Shown here piece by piece: positions 6,898-13,236 of a stretch of DNA of 20,075 nucleotides; position 1 is the stretch's first letter; each line of letters starts with the position of its first letter. The translations under genes were made by a program, and so were the position numbers. The stretch covers positions 1-20,075 of the forward strand of contig JAFZTG010000121.1 in assembly GCA_017618935.1 (NCBI GenBank), read 5' to 3'. A model generated the notes under the pieces. The model made no database searches, was not told where the DNA came from, and saw only the letters and a program-made list of their open reading frames with translations. This DNA comes from Bacteroidales bacterium (GTDB lineage: Bacteria > Bacteroidota > Bacteroidia > Bacteroidales > UBA1715).

Positions 6898-8085
6898 CTA
6901 CAATTGCGTTTGATCATCAAAGAAATCTTCGTAACTTACATCTGTATTAGAAAAAGATATGCGATAAAGAGCTTCACCTTCTTCTGTGTTTTGATGAAGA
7001 TTTTCTATACAAATACTATCAAAGCCAAGACGGTTCAAATCGTCAATAGTTACCAATTCGAATTCTTTTTTATGTAATAATTTTCTTAGTAACCATTCCC
7101 CTAAATCTTTATTTGGATTGGACATTAGGGCTTTACCGTTATCTTGACAAATTTTTGCACTAATAATGGTTTTATCTGGCATTTCCAGAGCAAAAGGAGT
7201 ATTCCTGTCAGGGAAGAAGTCTGGATAACTTTTATGTATGGCAATTGGAACTGGGACATAGACTTCCAAGGGATTTCGTTTTCGTCCACCTGCATTAAAT
7301 TGATTAAGACCAGATTTCTCTGGAACGTATTTTATTCCACCTTTGAGAGCATAAAGTGGTAATATAACATAGTCAACACCCTTAATTCTTGTCTTTGCTT
7401 CTTCAATTATTTCTTTTTTTGTCATGAAAAAGGATTCGAGCAAAGCAAGTGGGTCTTCAATAATGTCAACTCTTACGTCTTTACAAACTTGTGGAACATA
7501 GAATCGTTTCATAAGAACACTTTTGCTCTTATTGAAAGAAAATTCATTTTTTTCATCTTCGAATTTACATGAGGTTTCATCATCTGAAATAAGATGAATG
7601 TGTTCCAAATCAACCTCTTCATATGGAGTGTTGAAGATTCTTAGCAAACCATCAGTTCTGCCAACAATGTGGTATTGAGTTTCATTCACACCATACTGAT
7701 CATTTGCGAATTGCATTCTATCGTTACGATATTGTCCGATTTGTTTTGCTAAATCAATACCATGTAGCCCATTTAATGTTTTCTTAAGTTTATTAAACTC
7801 TGCTATCTTTTCTACTGACTGATTGTTTTTTAAGATGAACGTTTTTATTCCGATTCCTACGTTCGAGAATCTAGCATCATATGCAGTACATGAACGTGCA
7901 TCGTTGTACGCTTTGTAATACCGACAAAACAAATTTTCCGTTAAACGATAATCCAGATAAGGTATGTCACTTTCAGAAAATAATCTACTTAGTTGAGCCA
8001 TTAGCTTCAACATGTCAAAATATTTATTGTATGAAGTCCAGTTGTTTAAGAATTCTTCAAGATTACTGATATTATTTGTTTGCAT
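6898..8085 (-). CDS. Probable type II restriction endonuclease
   Basis: The 395-residue product overlaps the end of the cytosine-methyltransferase gene by 40 nt, the typical layout of a type II R-M pair. Residues about 58-90 (YKAYNDARSCTAYDARFSNV then GIGIKTFI) could be a nuclease core with Asp and Lys in the pattern D...GIK. I see no clear PLD-type HxK motif. Residues about 268-340 (RKRNPLEVYVPVPIAIHKSY, FFPDRNTPFALEMPDKTI, DNGKALMSNPNKDLGEWLL) resemble the B3-like DNA-binding domain of NgoFVII/BfiI-type enzymes. The specificity cannot be read from sequence. The first ATG (8085) is used here; an ATG at 8013 lies after the methyltransferase stop and is an alternative. Confidence 0.7.
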   Translation of the reverse strand: MQTNNISNLEEFLNNWTSYNKYFDMLKLMAQLSRLFSESDIPYLDYRLTENLFCRYYKAYNDARSCTAYDARFSNVGIGIKTFILKNNQSVEKIAEFNKLKKTLNGLHGIDLAKQIGQYRNDRMQFANDQYGVNETQYHIVGRTDGLLRIFNTPYEEVDLEHIHLISDDETSCKFEDEKNEFSFNKSKSVLMKRFYVPQVCKDVRVDIIEDPLALLESFFMTKKEIIEEAKTRIKGVDYVILPLYALKGGIKYVPEKSGLNQFNAGGRKRNPLEVYVPVPIAIHKSYPDFFPDRNTPFALEMPDKTIISAKICQDNGKALMSNPNKDLGEWLLRKLLHKKEFELVTIDDLNRLGFDSICIENLHQNTEEGEALYRISFSNTDVSYEDFFDDQTQL

Positions 8086-9227
8086 ACTTTTTGAATAAGT
8101 GGTACGACTACTGAATTTCCTGCTTGTTTATATTTTGCGGAATCTGCAATTGTTGTAGGGAATATAAACTCTTTTGGATATCCTTGAAAGTTCAAACATT
8201 CTTGCGGTGACAATTTGCGTATACCATCATCAGTTAGAATTATTGGGACATTGTGCCCTCCTGTCCCCATGTTAGCAGTTAATGTTGGGCAAACCTTACT
8301 TTTGTTTTCCCGAACATATTGCCGTCTCCATTGATACACTGTATCTTTGGACACGACTCCTGCTCGTAAATCAGCAATATGTCCCATGCTATCCCCATAG
8401 AATAGTTTTTTGTCCATGTTGCTATAATCAATGCAATCATGTATGCTTTTTTTCAAAGTTTCTTTTTCTGGGAATGTAAATTTATTGTAATTGGAAATCT
8501 TTTCTTTGTTAAAACAAACAATAAAGATACGCTCTCTATTTTGGGGGACGTTAGCATATTCCATTGCATTCATCACTTTGTGAAATACAACATAGCCTAA
8601 TCCTTCTAGAGTGTTTTTTATTGTAGAAAATGTATTCCCATTGTCATGAGTGTATAAGTTTTTTACATTTTCAAGAAAAACTGCCTTGGGGCGTTTCCTT
8701 TTTACTATTTCTGCCACATCAAAAAACAATGTTCCTCTTGTATCTTCAAACCCTTTTTGATAACCTGCAATAGAAAATGCTTGGCAAGGAAATCCAGCAC
8801 AAAGTACATCAAAATCATCGGGAATATACTGCTTGGTTGACTCTTTTGTAATATCTCCAAACGGAACTTCTCCATAATTTTCCAAATAGGTTTTTTGAGC
8901 TTGTATATCCCATTCGGAAGAATATACACATTTTCCACCAAGATTTTGCATGGCAATTCTAAATCCGCCAATTCCTGCGAACAGATCAATGAATGTAAAT
9001 TTGGGATTTTCTGGTGCAGGGAATGGAACAGAAAATAATTCTGGGAATAAACCATAAGAAACACCAGGTTCTGCCACTACGCTTTTATCATTCTCTTTCT
9101 TTCCCCCTTTCAATAGCAGAAGAGCATCGTTTTCGAATGGAGAACCAAATTTGCTGTTTTGGTTTTGAAGGTAATGCGTGACAATTGCGGAATCGTCATT
9201 AATTGTTATTCGAAATTTCGTTTTCAT
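8046..9227 (-). CDS. DNA (cytosine-5-)-methyltransferase, type II
   Basis: All main m5C-methyltransferase motifs are present in order: motif I FIDLFAGIGGFRIAMQNLGG (SAM binding, about residue 80), motif IV AGFPCQAFSIAGYQKGFEDT with the catalytic Cys, motif VI FLENVKNL, motif VIII QNRERIFIV, then the target-recognition region (VYQWRRQYVRENKS, VCPTLTANMGTGGHNVP), motif IX KLSPQECLNFQGYP and motif X KQAGNSVVVP. An N-terminal extension of about 75 residues precedes motif I. The frame continues to a TTG at 9242, but the ATG at 9227 (MKTKFRITIND) is the likelier start. It protects the host against the endonuclease encoded by the overlapping downstream gene. The target sequence is unknown. Confidence 0.93.
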   Translation of the reverse strand: MKTKFRITINDDSAIVTHYLQNQNSKFGSPFENDALLLLKGGKKENDKSVVAEPGVSYGLFPELFSVPFPAPENPKFTFIDLFAGIGGFRIAMQNLGGKCVYSSEWDIQAQKTYLENYGEVPFGDITKESTKQYIPDDFDVLCAGFPCQAFSIAGYQKGFEDTRGTLFFDVAEIVKRKRPKAVFLENVKNLYTHDNGNTFSTIKNTLEGLGYVVFHKVMNAMEYANVPQNRERIFIVCFNKEKISNYNKFTFPEKETLKKSIHDCIDYSNMDKKLFYGDSMGHIADLRAGVVSKDTVYQWRRQYVRENKSKVCPTLTANMGTGGHNVPIILTDDGIRKLSPQECLNFQGYPKEFIFPTTIADSAKYKQAGNSVVVPLIQKVCKQIISVILKNS

Positions 9228-9265
9228 TTTGAACACAAACAAAATATAAATTATTCATGTTATAA

Positions 9266-10186
9266 TTAGTCTCGTATACCTTGGAAGGTATTTACAATGT
9301 TACTATTCGGATCTTTAACGCCAAACATCTCTAAATATATCTTATCTGAAGTGCATTTTTCTATGGCATTCGCCAACAAAGAGTTGTTTTTTATCTCGTC
9401 TTGAAATATGTTTTTTAACTCTATTTGTCCTTTAAATTCTGATCTATTTATTGCTTTCAAATAATCGACGAGTACTTGTTCTCTTTCGAAAGGGACATCA
9501 CTCTCCGACAAAACCATACAAAAATCTTTTGTTGATTTAATAATATCTCGTTTAAATGCACACTTCATACAATATTCGAAGTCACTTATAATATCTTTTC
9601 TCATATCATCATCTTTAATAGCAAAATAAAGATAATGCTGGAAAAAGAGAAGTAAATAGCGATGTTTATTTGCAGAATTTTTGTTTTCAGAATATTCATT
9701 CTCAATTAATTTTAAATATGCTCTTTTTAATATAGGGAAACCATCATCATCTAATTGACGAGCTAATAACAATTCTGATATGTTTCCTATATCCAAAGGT
9801 TCTTCCTCTAATCGACACAACAATGCTTTAGTTTCTTCTTTGCGTAGTTTTGCATATAAACCCTCAATGTCACTTTGTATTTTATTATCCGTATCTTCAA
9901 CGATTTGCGCTAATTTTACGATTGTATGTTCCTTGTTTTCAATATTGTCACTCATTTTCGATACTTTTCTCTGTAAACATGAAATGTAAACACCGATAAA
10001 AACACCAACTATTCCAAAGACGATAGTAAATGCAACAAGCATTGTATTTATTGCGCTGATTTCATTTGCTATCGTAGCATTTGAAACATCTACAATGTAT
10101 TTAACCGCATCAATCTTATCGTTTATGGTTTGAAAGTATTTCAATGTATCCATTGGATTGCTACTATTCATCAATAATCTAACCAT
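9266..10186 (-). CDS. Membrane-anchored coiled-coil protein of unknown function
   Basis: The 306-residue product has one strong membrane segment (residues about 46-69, NTMLVAFTIVFGIVGVFIGV onward), followed by a predicted coiled coil (about 70-115, QRKVSKMSDNIENKEHTIVK ... DIEGLYAKLRKEE) and a helical cytoplasmic or periplasmic domain. No signal peptide, nuclease or nucleotide-binding motif is visible. It lies 38 nt before the methyltransferase ATG on the same strand and is noticeably AT-rich, so it is probably the first gene of the R-M operon and was acquired with it. Start uncertain: ATGs at 10186, 10171 and 10153 are all possible. Function unknown; a role in defence is inferred only from position. 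Confidence 0.75.
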   Translation of the reverse strand: MVRLLMNSSNPMDTLKYFQTINDKIDAVKYIVDVSNATIANEISAINTMLVAFTIVFGIVGVFIGVYISCLQRKVSKMSDNIENKEHTIVKLAQIVEDTDNKIQSDIEGLYAKLRKEETKALLCRLEEEPLDIGNISELLLARQLDDDGFPILKRAYLKLIENEYSENKNSANKHRYLLLFFQHYLYFAIKDDDMRKDIISDFEYCMKCAFKRDIIKSTKDFCMVLSESDVPFEREQVLVDYLKAINRSEFKGQIELKNIFQDEIKNNSLLANAIEKCTSDKIYLEMFGVKDPNSNIVNTFQGIRD

Positions 10187-10257
10187 ATATTATTAATTTA
10201 TAAACAGTTCTTCATATTAATTATTTCATTTTTCAACGTCTGTGTTGTACAATAACA

Positions 10258-10329
10258 TCAGAACGCCATCAATGCCAGAAAAGAAGTGTATGAATGAATG
10301 TATGTTTTTTCTTTGGCATAATCTTTCAT
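10258..10329 (-). CDS. Possible 23-residue leader ORF
   Basis: A minus-strand ATG at 10329 opens 23 codons (MKDYAKEKTYIHSYTSFL..., ending in Ala-Phe) and closes with TGA at 10258. It lies a few bases after a candidate promoter (10340-10371) and 72 nt before the coiled-coil gene. The length is easily explained by chance, and only the promoter position supports it. The rest of the region 10187-10640 has no other gene apart from the palindromes described separately. Confidence 0.2.
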   Translation of the reverse strand: MKDYAKEKTYIHSYTSFLALMAF

Positions 10330-10339
10330 ATTCACTCCG

Positions 10340-10371
10340 TAAAATTACATTTTTTCTTCATTATGCGACAA
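10340..10371 (-). promoter_or_regulatory. Candidate promoter of the R-M operon
   Basis: On the minus strand TTG (complement of 10369-10371), a 21-nt spacer and TAATTTTA (complement of 10340-10347) fit TTG-N19-21-TAnnTTTG with one mismatch. It faces the coiled-coil/methyltransferase/endonuclease genes and leaves a leader of about 150 nt. Confidence 0.4.
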
Positions 10372-10434
10372 GGTTTTCGAGAAATAAAGACCAACCTTCT
10401 TTACTTTGATGAGAATCAACAAATAAGTGAGAAA

Positions 10435-10462
10435 ACCATTTTATTGGCATCAATAAAATGGT
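10435..10462. repeat. Palindromic element, family 1, non-coding copy A
   Basis: Perfect 12-bp arms ACCATTTTATTG/CAATAAAATGGT around GCAT. It has the same outline as the other three family 1 copies. On the minus strand it encodes DHFIDANKMV. Confidence 0.85.
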
Positions 10463-10503
10463 CTGAAACTTTCATCTTCTCTCGTCGTGCTGCTTTTGTC
10501 GAA

Positions 10504-10537
10504 TTTATCATTTTATTGACGTCAATAAAATGATAAA
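10504..10537. repeat. Palindromic element, family 1, non-coding copy B
   Basis: A perfect 34-bp palindrome (half-site TTTATCATTTTATTGAC, centre GACGTC). It is not followed by a T tract on the minus strand, so it is unlikely to be a simple terminator of dinD. The minus-strand frame reads YHFIDVNKMI. Confidence 0.9.
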
Positions 10538-10579
10538 AAAAGTTCAACATAGCTTTGGTGCAATATCATCGTTACTCTC

Positions 10580-10654
10580 TTATTTCCCTTCGTTCTTCAA
10601 CATTTTCTTCTCTTCGTTAGCCAAGCGACGTTCCACTTTCTTCACATCTTCGGC
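10580..10654 (-). pseudogene. dinD: Out-of-frame 3' end of the dinD-like gene
   Basis: In the frame next to the dinD stop, this stretch reads [17 protein letters not shown] and on to a TAA at 10580. '[10 protein letters not shown]' is the sort of C-terminus that DinD proteins of Bacteroidota carry straight after the 'LP' motif that ends the annotated frame. Restoring one base in the CTTCCTCTGCC run (10651-10661) would join the two parts. Either a true frameshift that removed about 25 residues or an assembly error. Confidence 0.7.
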
Positions 10655-11409
10655 AGAGGAAGTGTTTCGGAAACAATGCCACGTTCAACGAGCATTGTTC
10701 GAACGGCAGTGTTGTTGTCGATATGTTCTTTGGTAATGGGGGCTTCGCCTTGAAGGTCTTTAGTCTGCACGTTCACACTCGTCATTTCGGCGGCAAAATC
10801 CTTTGCCTTAATGCTTATGGTTGGCAGAAAATCGGCAAGCGGACGAGTTTGTGGCACACCCAACCGTTGTTTCATCATATTCGTGCTAAGTCGGAAAAGT
10901 GCCTGGTCGCCTTTCGAACGAATAACGGCAAATGTTTGGTCGTTTACACCACGTTCGTACAGTATGCCCGATAGCTTTTTCTCTGTTTCCTGCAATTTTG
11001 CACGTGCCTGCACACGTTCAATTTCCATCAGCCGTTGCTCTATCAACTCGGCACGACGTGTCTGAACGGCAAAATACGTTTGTGCAAATGCAATCTCTGG
11101 TTTGCGAGGATCACCGTTCTGTGCCACCAAATAACAAGCATATCGGGTGAGCATAATGTCATCAACCTTCCGTTGCGCACCTTTAGCCAATGGTATCATT
11201 TTGCTGACGTCAGCAAAATGATCCGTTATTGATTGTCCCACATTCCCACAAGCTTCTTTAGCTTTGTCAATCACATTGATAAAATTACGCCATTGCGTAT
11301 AACCAAGCAAAATGCTTATTTCTCGTGCACTCCAACATTCGGTTTCGTCAACCTTACAAACTGCCTCTTCAAAGTTTTTGAAAAGGTCTTGAATTTCTTC
11401 TTTTTTCAT
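10642..11409 (-). CDS. dinD: DinD-like (DNA-damage-inducible protein D) Bro-N protein, 3' frameshifted
   Basis: The 255-residue product shows the DinD layout. The Bro-N part spans about residues 10-120 ([80 protein letters not shown]). A helical C-terminal part ([40 protein letters not shown]) follows. E. coli dinD is SOS-induced and its product antagonises RecA-mediated strand exchange in vitro; whether that applies here is unknown. The frame ends early at TGA (10642) because of a likely one-base loss; the natural C-terminus follows in another frame to 10580. A perfect 28-bp palindrome encodes the conserved [10 protein letters not shown] motif (residues 63-72). It has its own strong promoter, so it need not be transcribed with the acetyltransferase gene upstream. 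Confidence 0.85.
   Translation of the reverse strand: MKKEEIQDLFKNFEEAVCKVDETECWSAREISILLGYTQWRNFINVIDKAKEACGNVGQSITDHFADVSKMIPLAKGAQRKVDDIMLTRYACYLVAQNGDPRKPEIAFAQTYFAVQTRRAELIEQRLMEIERVQARAKLQETEKKLSGILYERGVNDQTFAVIRSKGDQALFRLSTNMMKQRLGVPQTRPLADFLPTISIKAKDFAAEMTSVNVQTKDLQGEAPITKEHIDNNTAVRTMLVERGIVSETLPLPKM
11195..11222. repeat. Palindromic element, family 1, copy inside dinD
   Basis: A perfect 28-bp palindrome with half-site ATCATTTTGCTGAC and centre GACGTC. On the minus strand it encodes [10 protein letters not shown] of the DinD-like protein. Confidence 0.92.
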
Positions 11410-11448
11410 ATTGTCTTTGTTTTAGTTATGTTCCAAACATTTCCTCCA

Positions 11449-11479
11449 CAAATATACACATAGCACACCTTATTTCCAA
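11449..11479 (-). promoter_or_regulatory. Promoter of the dinD-like gene
   Basis: On the minus strand TTG (complement of 11477-11479), exactly 20 nt, then TATATTTG (complement of 11449-11456), a full match to the Bacteroidota consensus. The start would lie about 35 nt before the dinD ATG at 11409. The family 1 palindrome at 11574-11603 sits roughly 95 bp upstream of the -33 box. Confidence 0.75.
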
Positions 11480-11530
11480 ATTTATTTTCATTGGAATGCG
11501 TTGATTATCAAGATATTAATCGTTGTTTAT

Positions 11531-11576
11531 TGATAGTGATGGTTGCTTATTTATTTTCTTATTTTGTGATAGTGAT
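11531..11576. repeat. Pair of 10-bp direct repeats next to palindrome D
   Basis: TGATAGTGAT occurs at 11531-11540 and again at 11567-11576, 36 bp apart. The second copy runs into the palindrome at 11574-11603 and supplies the last codons of the acetyltransferase gene. It might be a duplication trace from element insertion. Confidence 0.5.
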
Positions 11577-12236
11577 CATTTTGCCGACGTCAGCAAAATG
11601 GTCGTTGATATGGTTTACCCTAAACTCCTTAATCTCTTTCTGCACCGCATCCAAGAACTTTGCTGCGTGAGCACCGTCCATTTGCGTGTGGTGAAACTGG
11701 AAAGAAACGGTCAGCATTGTTTTGAGCAAACGGCGTTTGTATCGCCCCCAAATCATAAAAGGATTATTGAAAATACCGCTGTACATGCCAACCGCACCGT
11801 CAATTTCGTACTGTGCCAATGCCGAAGTGCCAATGACCATGGCCTCAGTCAGATCGTGGTTTGTACAACTTTCGGCAACTTGTTTCGTAAGTAGCAGGTA
11901 TTGTTGGTTGAACAACAATAAATCATCAGAGTAAGGAATATCGCACGAACTTACGCCACCTTTGCAGTTCGCTACAATGGTGTTTACGGCAATGTCGTCA
12001 TATTTCATTAACTTGTTGTCCACTGGCAACAGATAAAATTCCGGGATGCCACTTGCCGCCTTGCCAATGCAGTAGCACATCAGCATATTGAATTTCATTC
12101 CCGTGCGACGGCTTATTTTCACAAGACGAGACACGTCGAGTGTCTTGAAAAACGTAACCATGGGATTCGGTGCCTTCATCCACATTTCAAAAGCATAGGC
12201 ACGAGAGGTTTCTGCTGGATTGATTTCAGTTTTCAT
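11559..12236 (-). CDS. CatA-like acetyltransferase with an added palindrome-encoded tail
   Basis: The 225-residue product matches the chloramphenicol acetyltransferase family. Visible are the N-terminal region YAFEMWMKAPNPMVTFFKTL, the middle segment GGVSSCDIPYSDDLLLFNQQ and the catalytic signature FHHTQMDGAHAAKFL (HHxxxDGxH, first part of the active-site His motif) near residue 190. Whether it acts on chloramphenicol or on another acyl acceptor is unknown; many genomic CatA-like proteins confer no resistance. The family normally ends shortly after the helix AAKFLDAVQKEIKEF. Here 18 residues follow, ending NHINDHFADVGKMITITK, of which ten are encoded exactly by a family 1 palindrome. The start overlaps the DUF3795 stop by 11 nt, so the two are coupled. 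Confidence 0.85.
   Translation of the reverse strand: MKTEINPAETSRAYAFEMWMKAPNPMVTFFKTLDVSRLVKISRRTGMKFNMLMCYCIGKAASGIPEFYLLPVDNKLMKYDDIAVNTIVANCKGGVSSCDIPYSDDLLLFNQQYLLLTKQVAESCTNHDLTEAMVIGTSALAQYEIDGAVGMYSGIFNNPFMIWGRYKRRLLKTMLTVSFQFHHTQMDGAHAAKFLDAVQKEIKEFRVNHINDHFADVGKMITITK
11574..11603. repeat. Palindromic element, family 1, copy at the acetyltransferase 3' end
   Basis: A 30-bp near-perfect palindrome (GATCATTTTGCCGAC / GTCAGCAAAATGGTC, two imperfect pairs) with centre GACGTC. Read on the minus strand in the gene's frame it spells DHFADVGKMI, one residue different from the DinD copy. Confidence 0.88.
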
Positions 12237-12564
12237 TTCTTTTTTCCGTCAAATTTTTTCTTGCTTCTGAATTATTGGCAAAAATTGCCCCGACAATTGG
12301 ACAACAATCCATCTCCGAACAATCGCTACACGTAGATACACCTTTTTTCAACGCACACTGCCGAACTTCGCACAAACTTTCGCAGAAAACAGTCTTTTTC
12401 CCATCCGCACGACAACCGTCACAATTAATATGTTCAGGCGAAATAGGTACATTATTCAATTTAGCCCACAGTTTTGCCGTTTTTTCACGCAACGCTTGAT
12501 CATTGTTCTTTGTCGCAATATATGCGTCGCATTTTTCACAATCCAAACCACAAAATGCAATCAT
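12226..12564 (-). CDS. DUF3795 family cysteine-rich protein
   Basis: The 112-residue product starts MIAFCGLDCEKCDAYIATKN; the ATG at 12564 begins the family's typical N-terminus, while the longer frame upstream overlaps the ICMT-like gene and looks non-coding. Cysteine pairs are spread through the chain (CGLDCEKC, CDGC, CESLCEVRQC, CSDCSEMDCC), which suits zinc or Fe-S binding as proposed for DUF3795 proteins; their function is unknown. It follows the ICMT-like gene by 10 nt and overlaps the acetyltransferase start by 11 nt, so the three form one transcription unit. Confidence 0.85.
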   Translation of the reverse strand: MIAFCGLDCEKCDAYIATKNNDQALREKTAKLWAKLNNVPISPEHINCDGCRADGKKTVFCESLCEVRQCALKKGVSTCSDCSEMDCCPIVGAIFANNSEARKNLTEKRNEN

Positions 12565-12574
12565 AAATTTTCTT

Positions 12575-13054
12575 TTAAAATCTTCTTGAATGTTTACAAT
12601 AGTCTTCGTATTCTGTGCCAAAATCACGCAGCAACCGCCGTTCCTCACTCACAACCTGCACAAACATGATACAGAAAAACAACACCCACACAAGAACCGC
12701 TTGCCAAGTCCACAGCCAGACCGCCGCACCTGCAAGATACGTAAGCGTACCCGTGAGCATAGGATTACGGTTAATGCGATATGGACCGTCGGTCATTAGG
12801 TGTTGTGTACGTGGCGCAACTTCGTGACCGAACGCGTCCATAGGGTTTCCCTTGCCCCGTCGTTTCATATAAATGATTGTCCACACGCTCAACGACAGTC
12901 CGCCAATTATCAATAGACCAGTAACCGAAGCTCTTAACGCTCCGATATGCTCTAATTCTGGTCTGCCCGAGGCAAACCACATAATGGCTGGTATCAGTCC
13001 CACAAAAAGAACTCCGCCCAACACGTACCCTACAATTTCACGAAACACTTTCAT
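12575..13054 (-). CDS. Isoprenylcysteine carboxyl methyltransferase-like membrane protein
   Basis: The 159-residue product has four or five membrane helices (for example YVLGGVLFVGLIPAIMWFAS, ASVTGLLIIGGLSLSVWTII, LTYLAGAAVWLWTWQAVLVW). The conserved SAM-binding C-terminal signature of ICMT/PEMT-like enzymes is present: LMTDGPYRINRNPMLTG, then SEERRLLRDFGTEYEDYCKH. Such bacterial proteins methylate small or lipid substrates or remain uncharacterised; the substrate here is unknown. It is first in an operon with the DUF3795 and CatA-like genes. No clear promoter is visible in the 13055-13190 divergent region on this strand. Confidence 0.85.
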   Translation of the reverse strand: MKVFREIVGYVLGGVLFVGLIPAIMWFASGRPELEHIGALRASVTGLLIIGGLSLSVWTIIYMKRRGKGNPMDAFGHEVAPRTQHLMTDGPYRINRNPMLTGTLTYLAGAAVWLWTWQAVLVWVLFFCIMFVQVVSEERRLLRDFGTEYEDYCKHSRRF

Positions 13055-13190
13055 AATTACATGTATTTGAAATTTTATTTTTTCTTTTCACCAAACACGC
13101 ACCATCTGATAAACGGAATACGGTGCAATTCCTTACAAATATAACTTATAATATCATTTTCTCAACATAACCAAGGCAAATAAAAACATT

Positions 13191-13221
13191 TTGTGTTTTT
13201 TTGTATAAATCATTACTTTTG
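13191..13221 (+). promoter_or_regulatory. Promoter of the sodium symporter operon
   Basis: TTG (13191-13193), exactly 20 nt, then TACTTTTG (13214-13221), a full match to TTG-N19-20-TAnnTTTG. The start lies about 10 nt before the ATG at 13237, so the leader is very short. Confidence 0.78.
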
Positions 13222-13236
13222 CCAAACAATAATTGT

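Larger units (their letters stand above)
10416..10550 (-). other. 44-residue frame containing two palindromes
   Basis: A minus-strand ATG at 10550 begins a frame that stays open to TGA at 10416 and contains both non-coding family 1 palindromes in the same reading frame. They read YHFIDVNKMI and DHFIDANKMV, separated by 14 residues (NSTKAARREKMKVS). It could be a decayed dinD fragment duplicated in tandem, a small real peptide, or a coincidence caused by the palindromes. No promoter or ribosome-binding site is evident. Confidence 0.3.

Noticed and set aside
10504..10537. Palindrome downstream of dinD as an intrinsic terminator
   Set aside because: It lacks a T tract on the minus strand, and the same sequence recurs inside coding regions, where a terminator would be harmful.
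11195..11222. Palindrome in dinD as a LexA/SOS box
   Set aside because: It is within the gene, not near the promoter, is longer than usual SOS boxes, and resembles no LexA site known to me.
10840..11409. KilA-N phage antirepressor as sign of a prophage
   Set aside because: No phage structural, integrase or lysis genes are present in the window; Bro-N genes also occur outside prophages.
12564..12648. N-terminal extension of the DUF3795 protein
   Set aside because: It overlaps the ICMT-like gene and the family starts at the inner ATG (12564).
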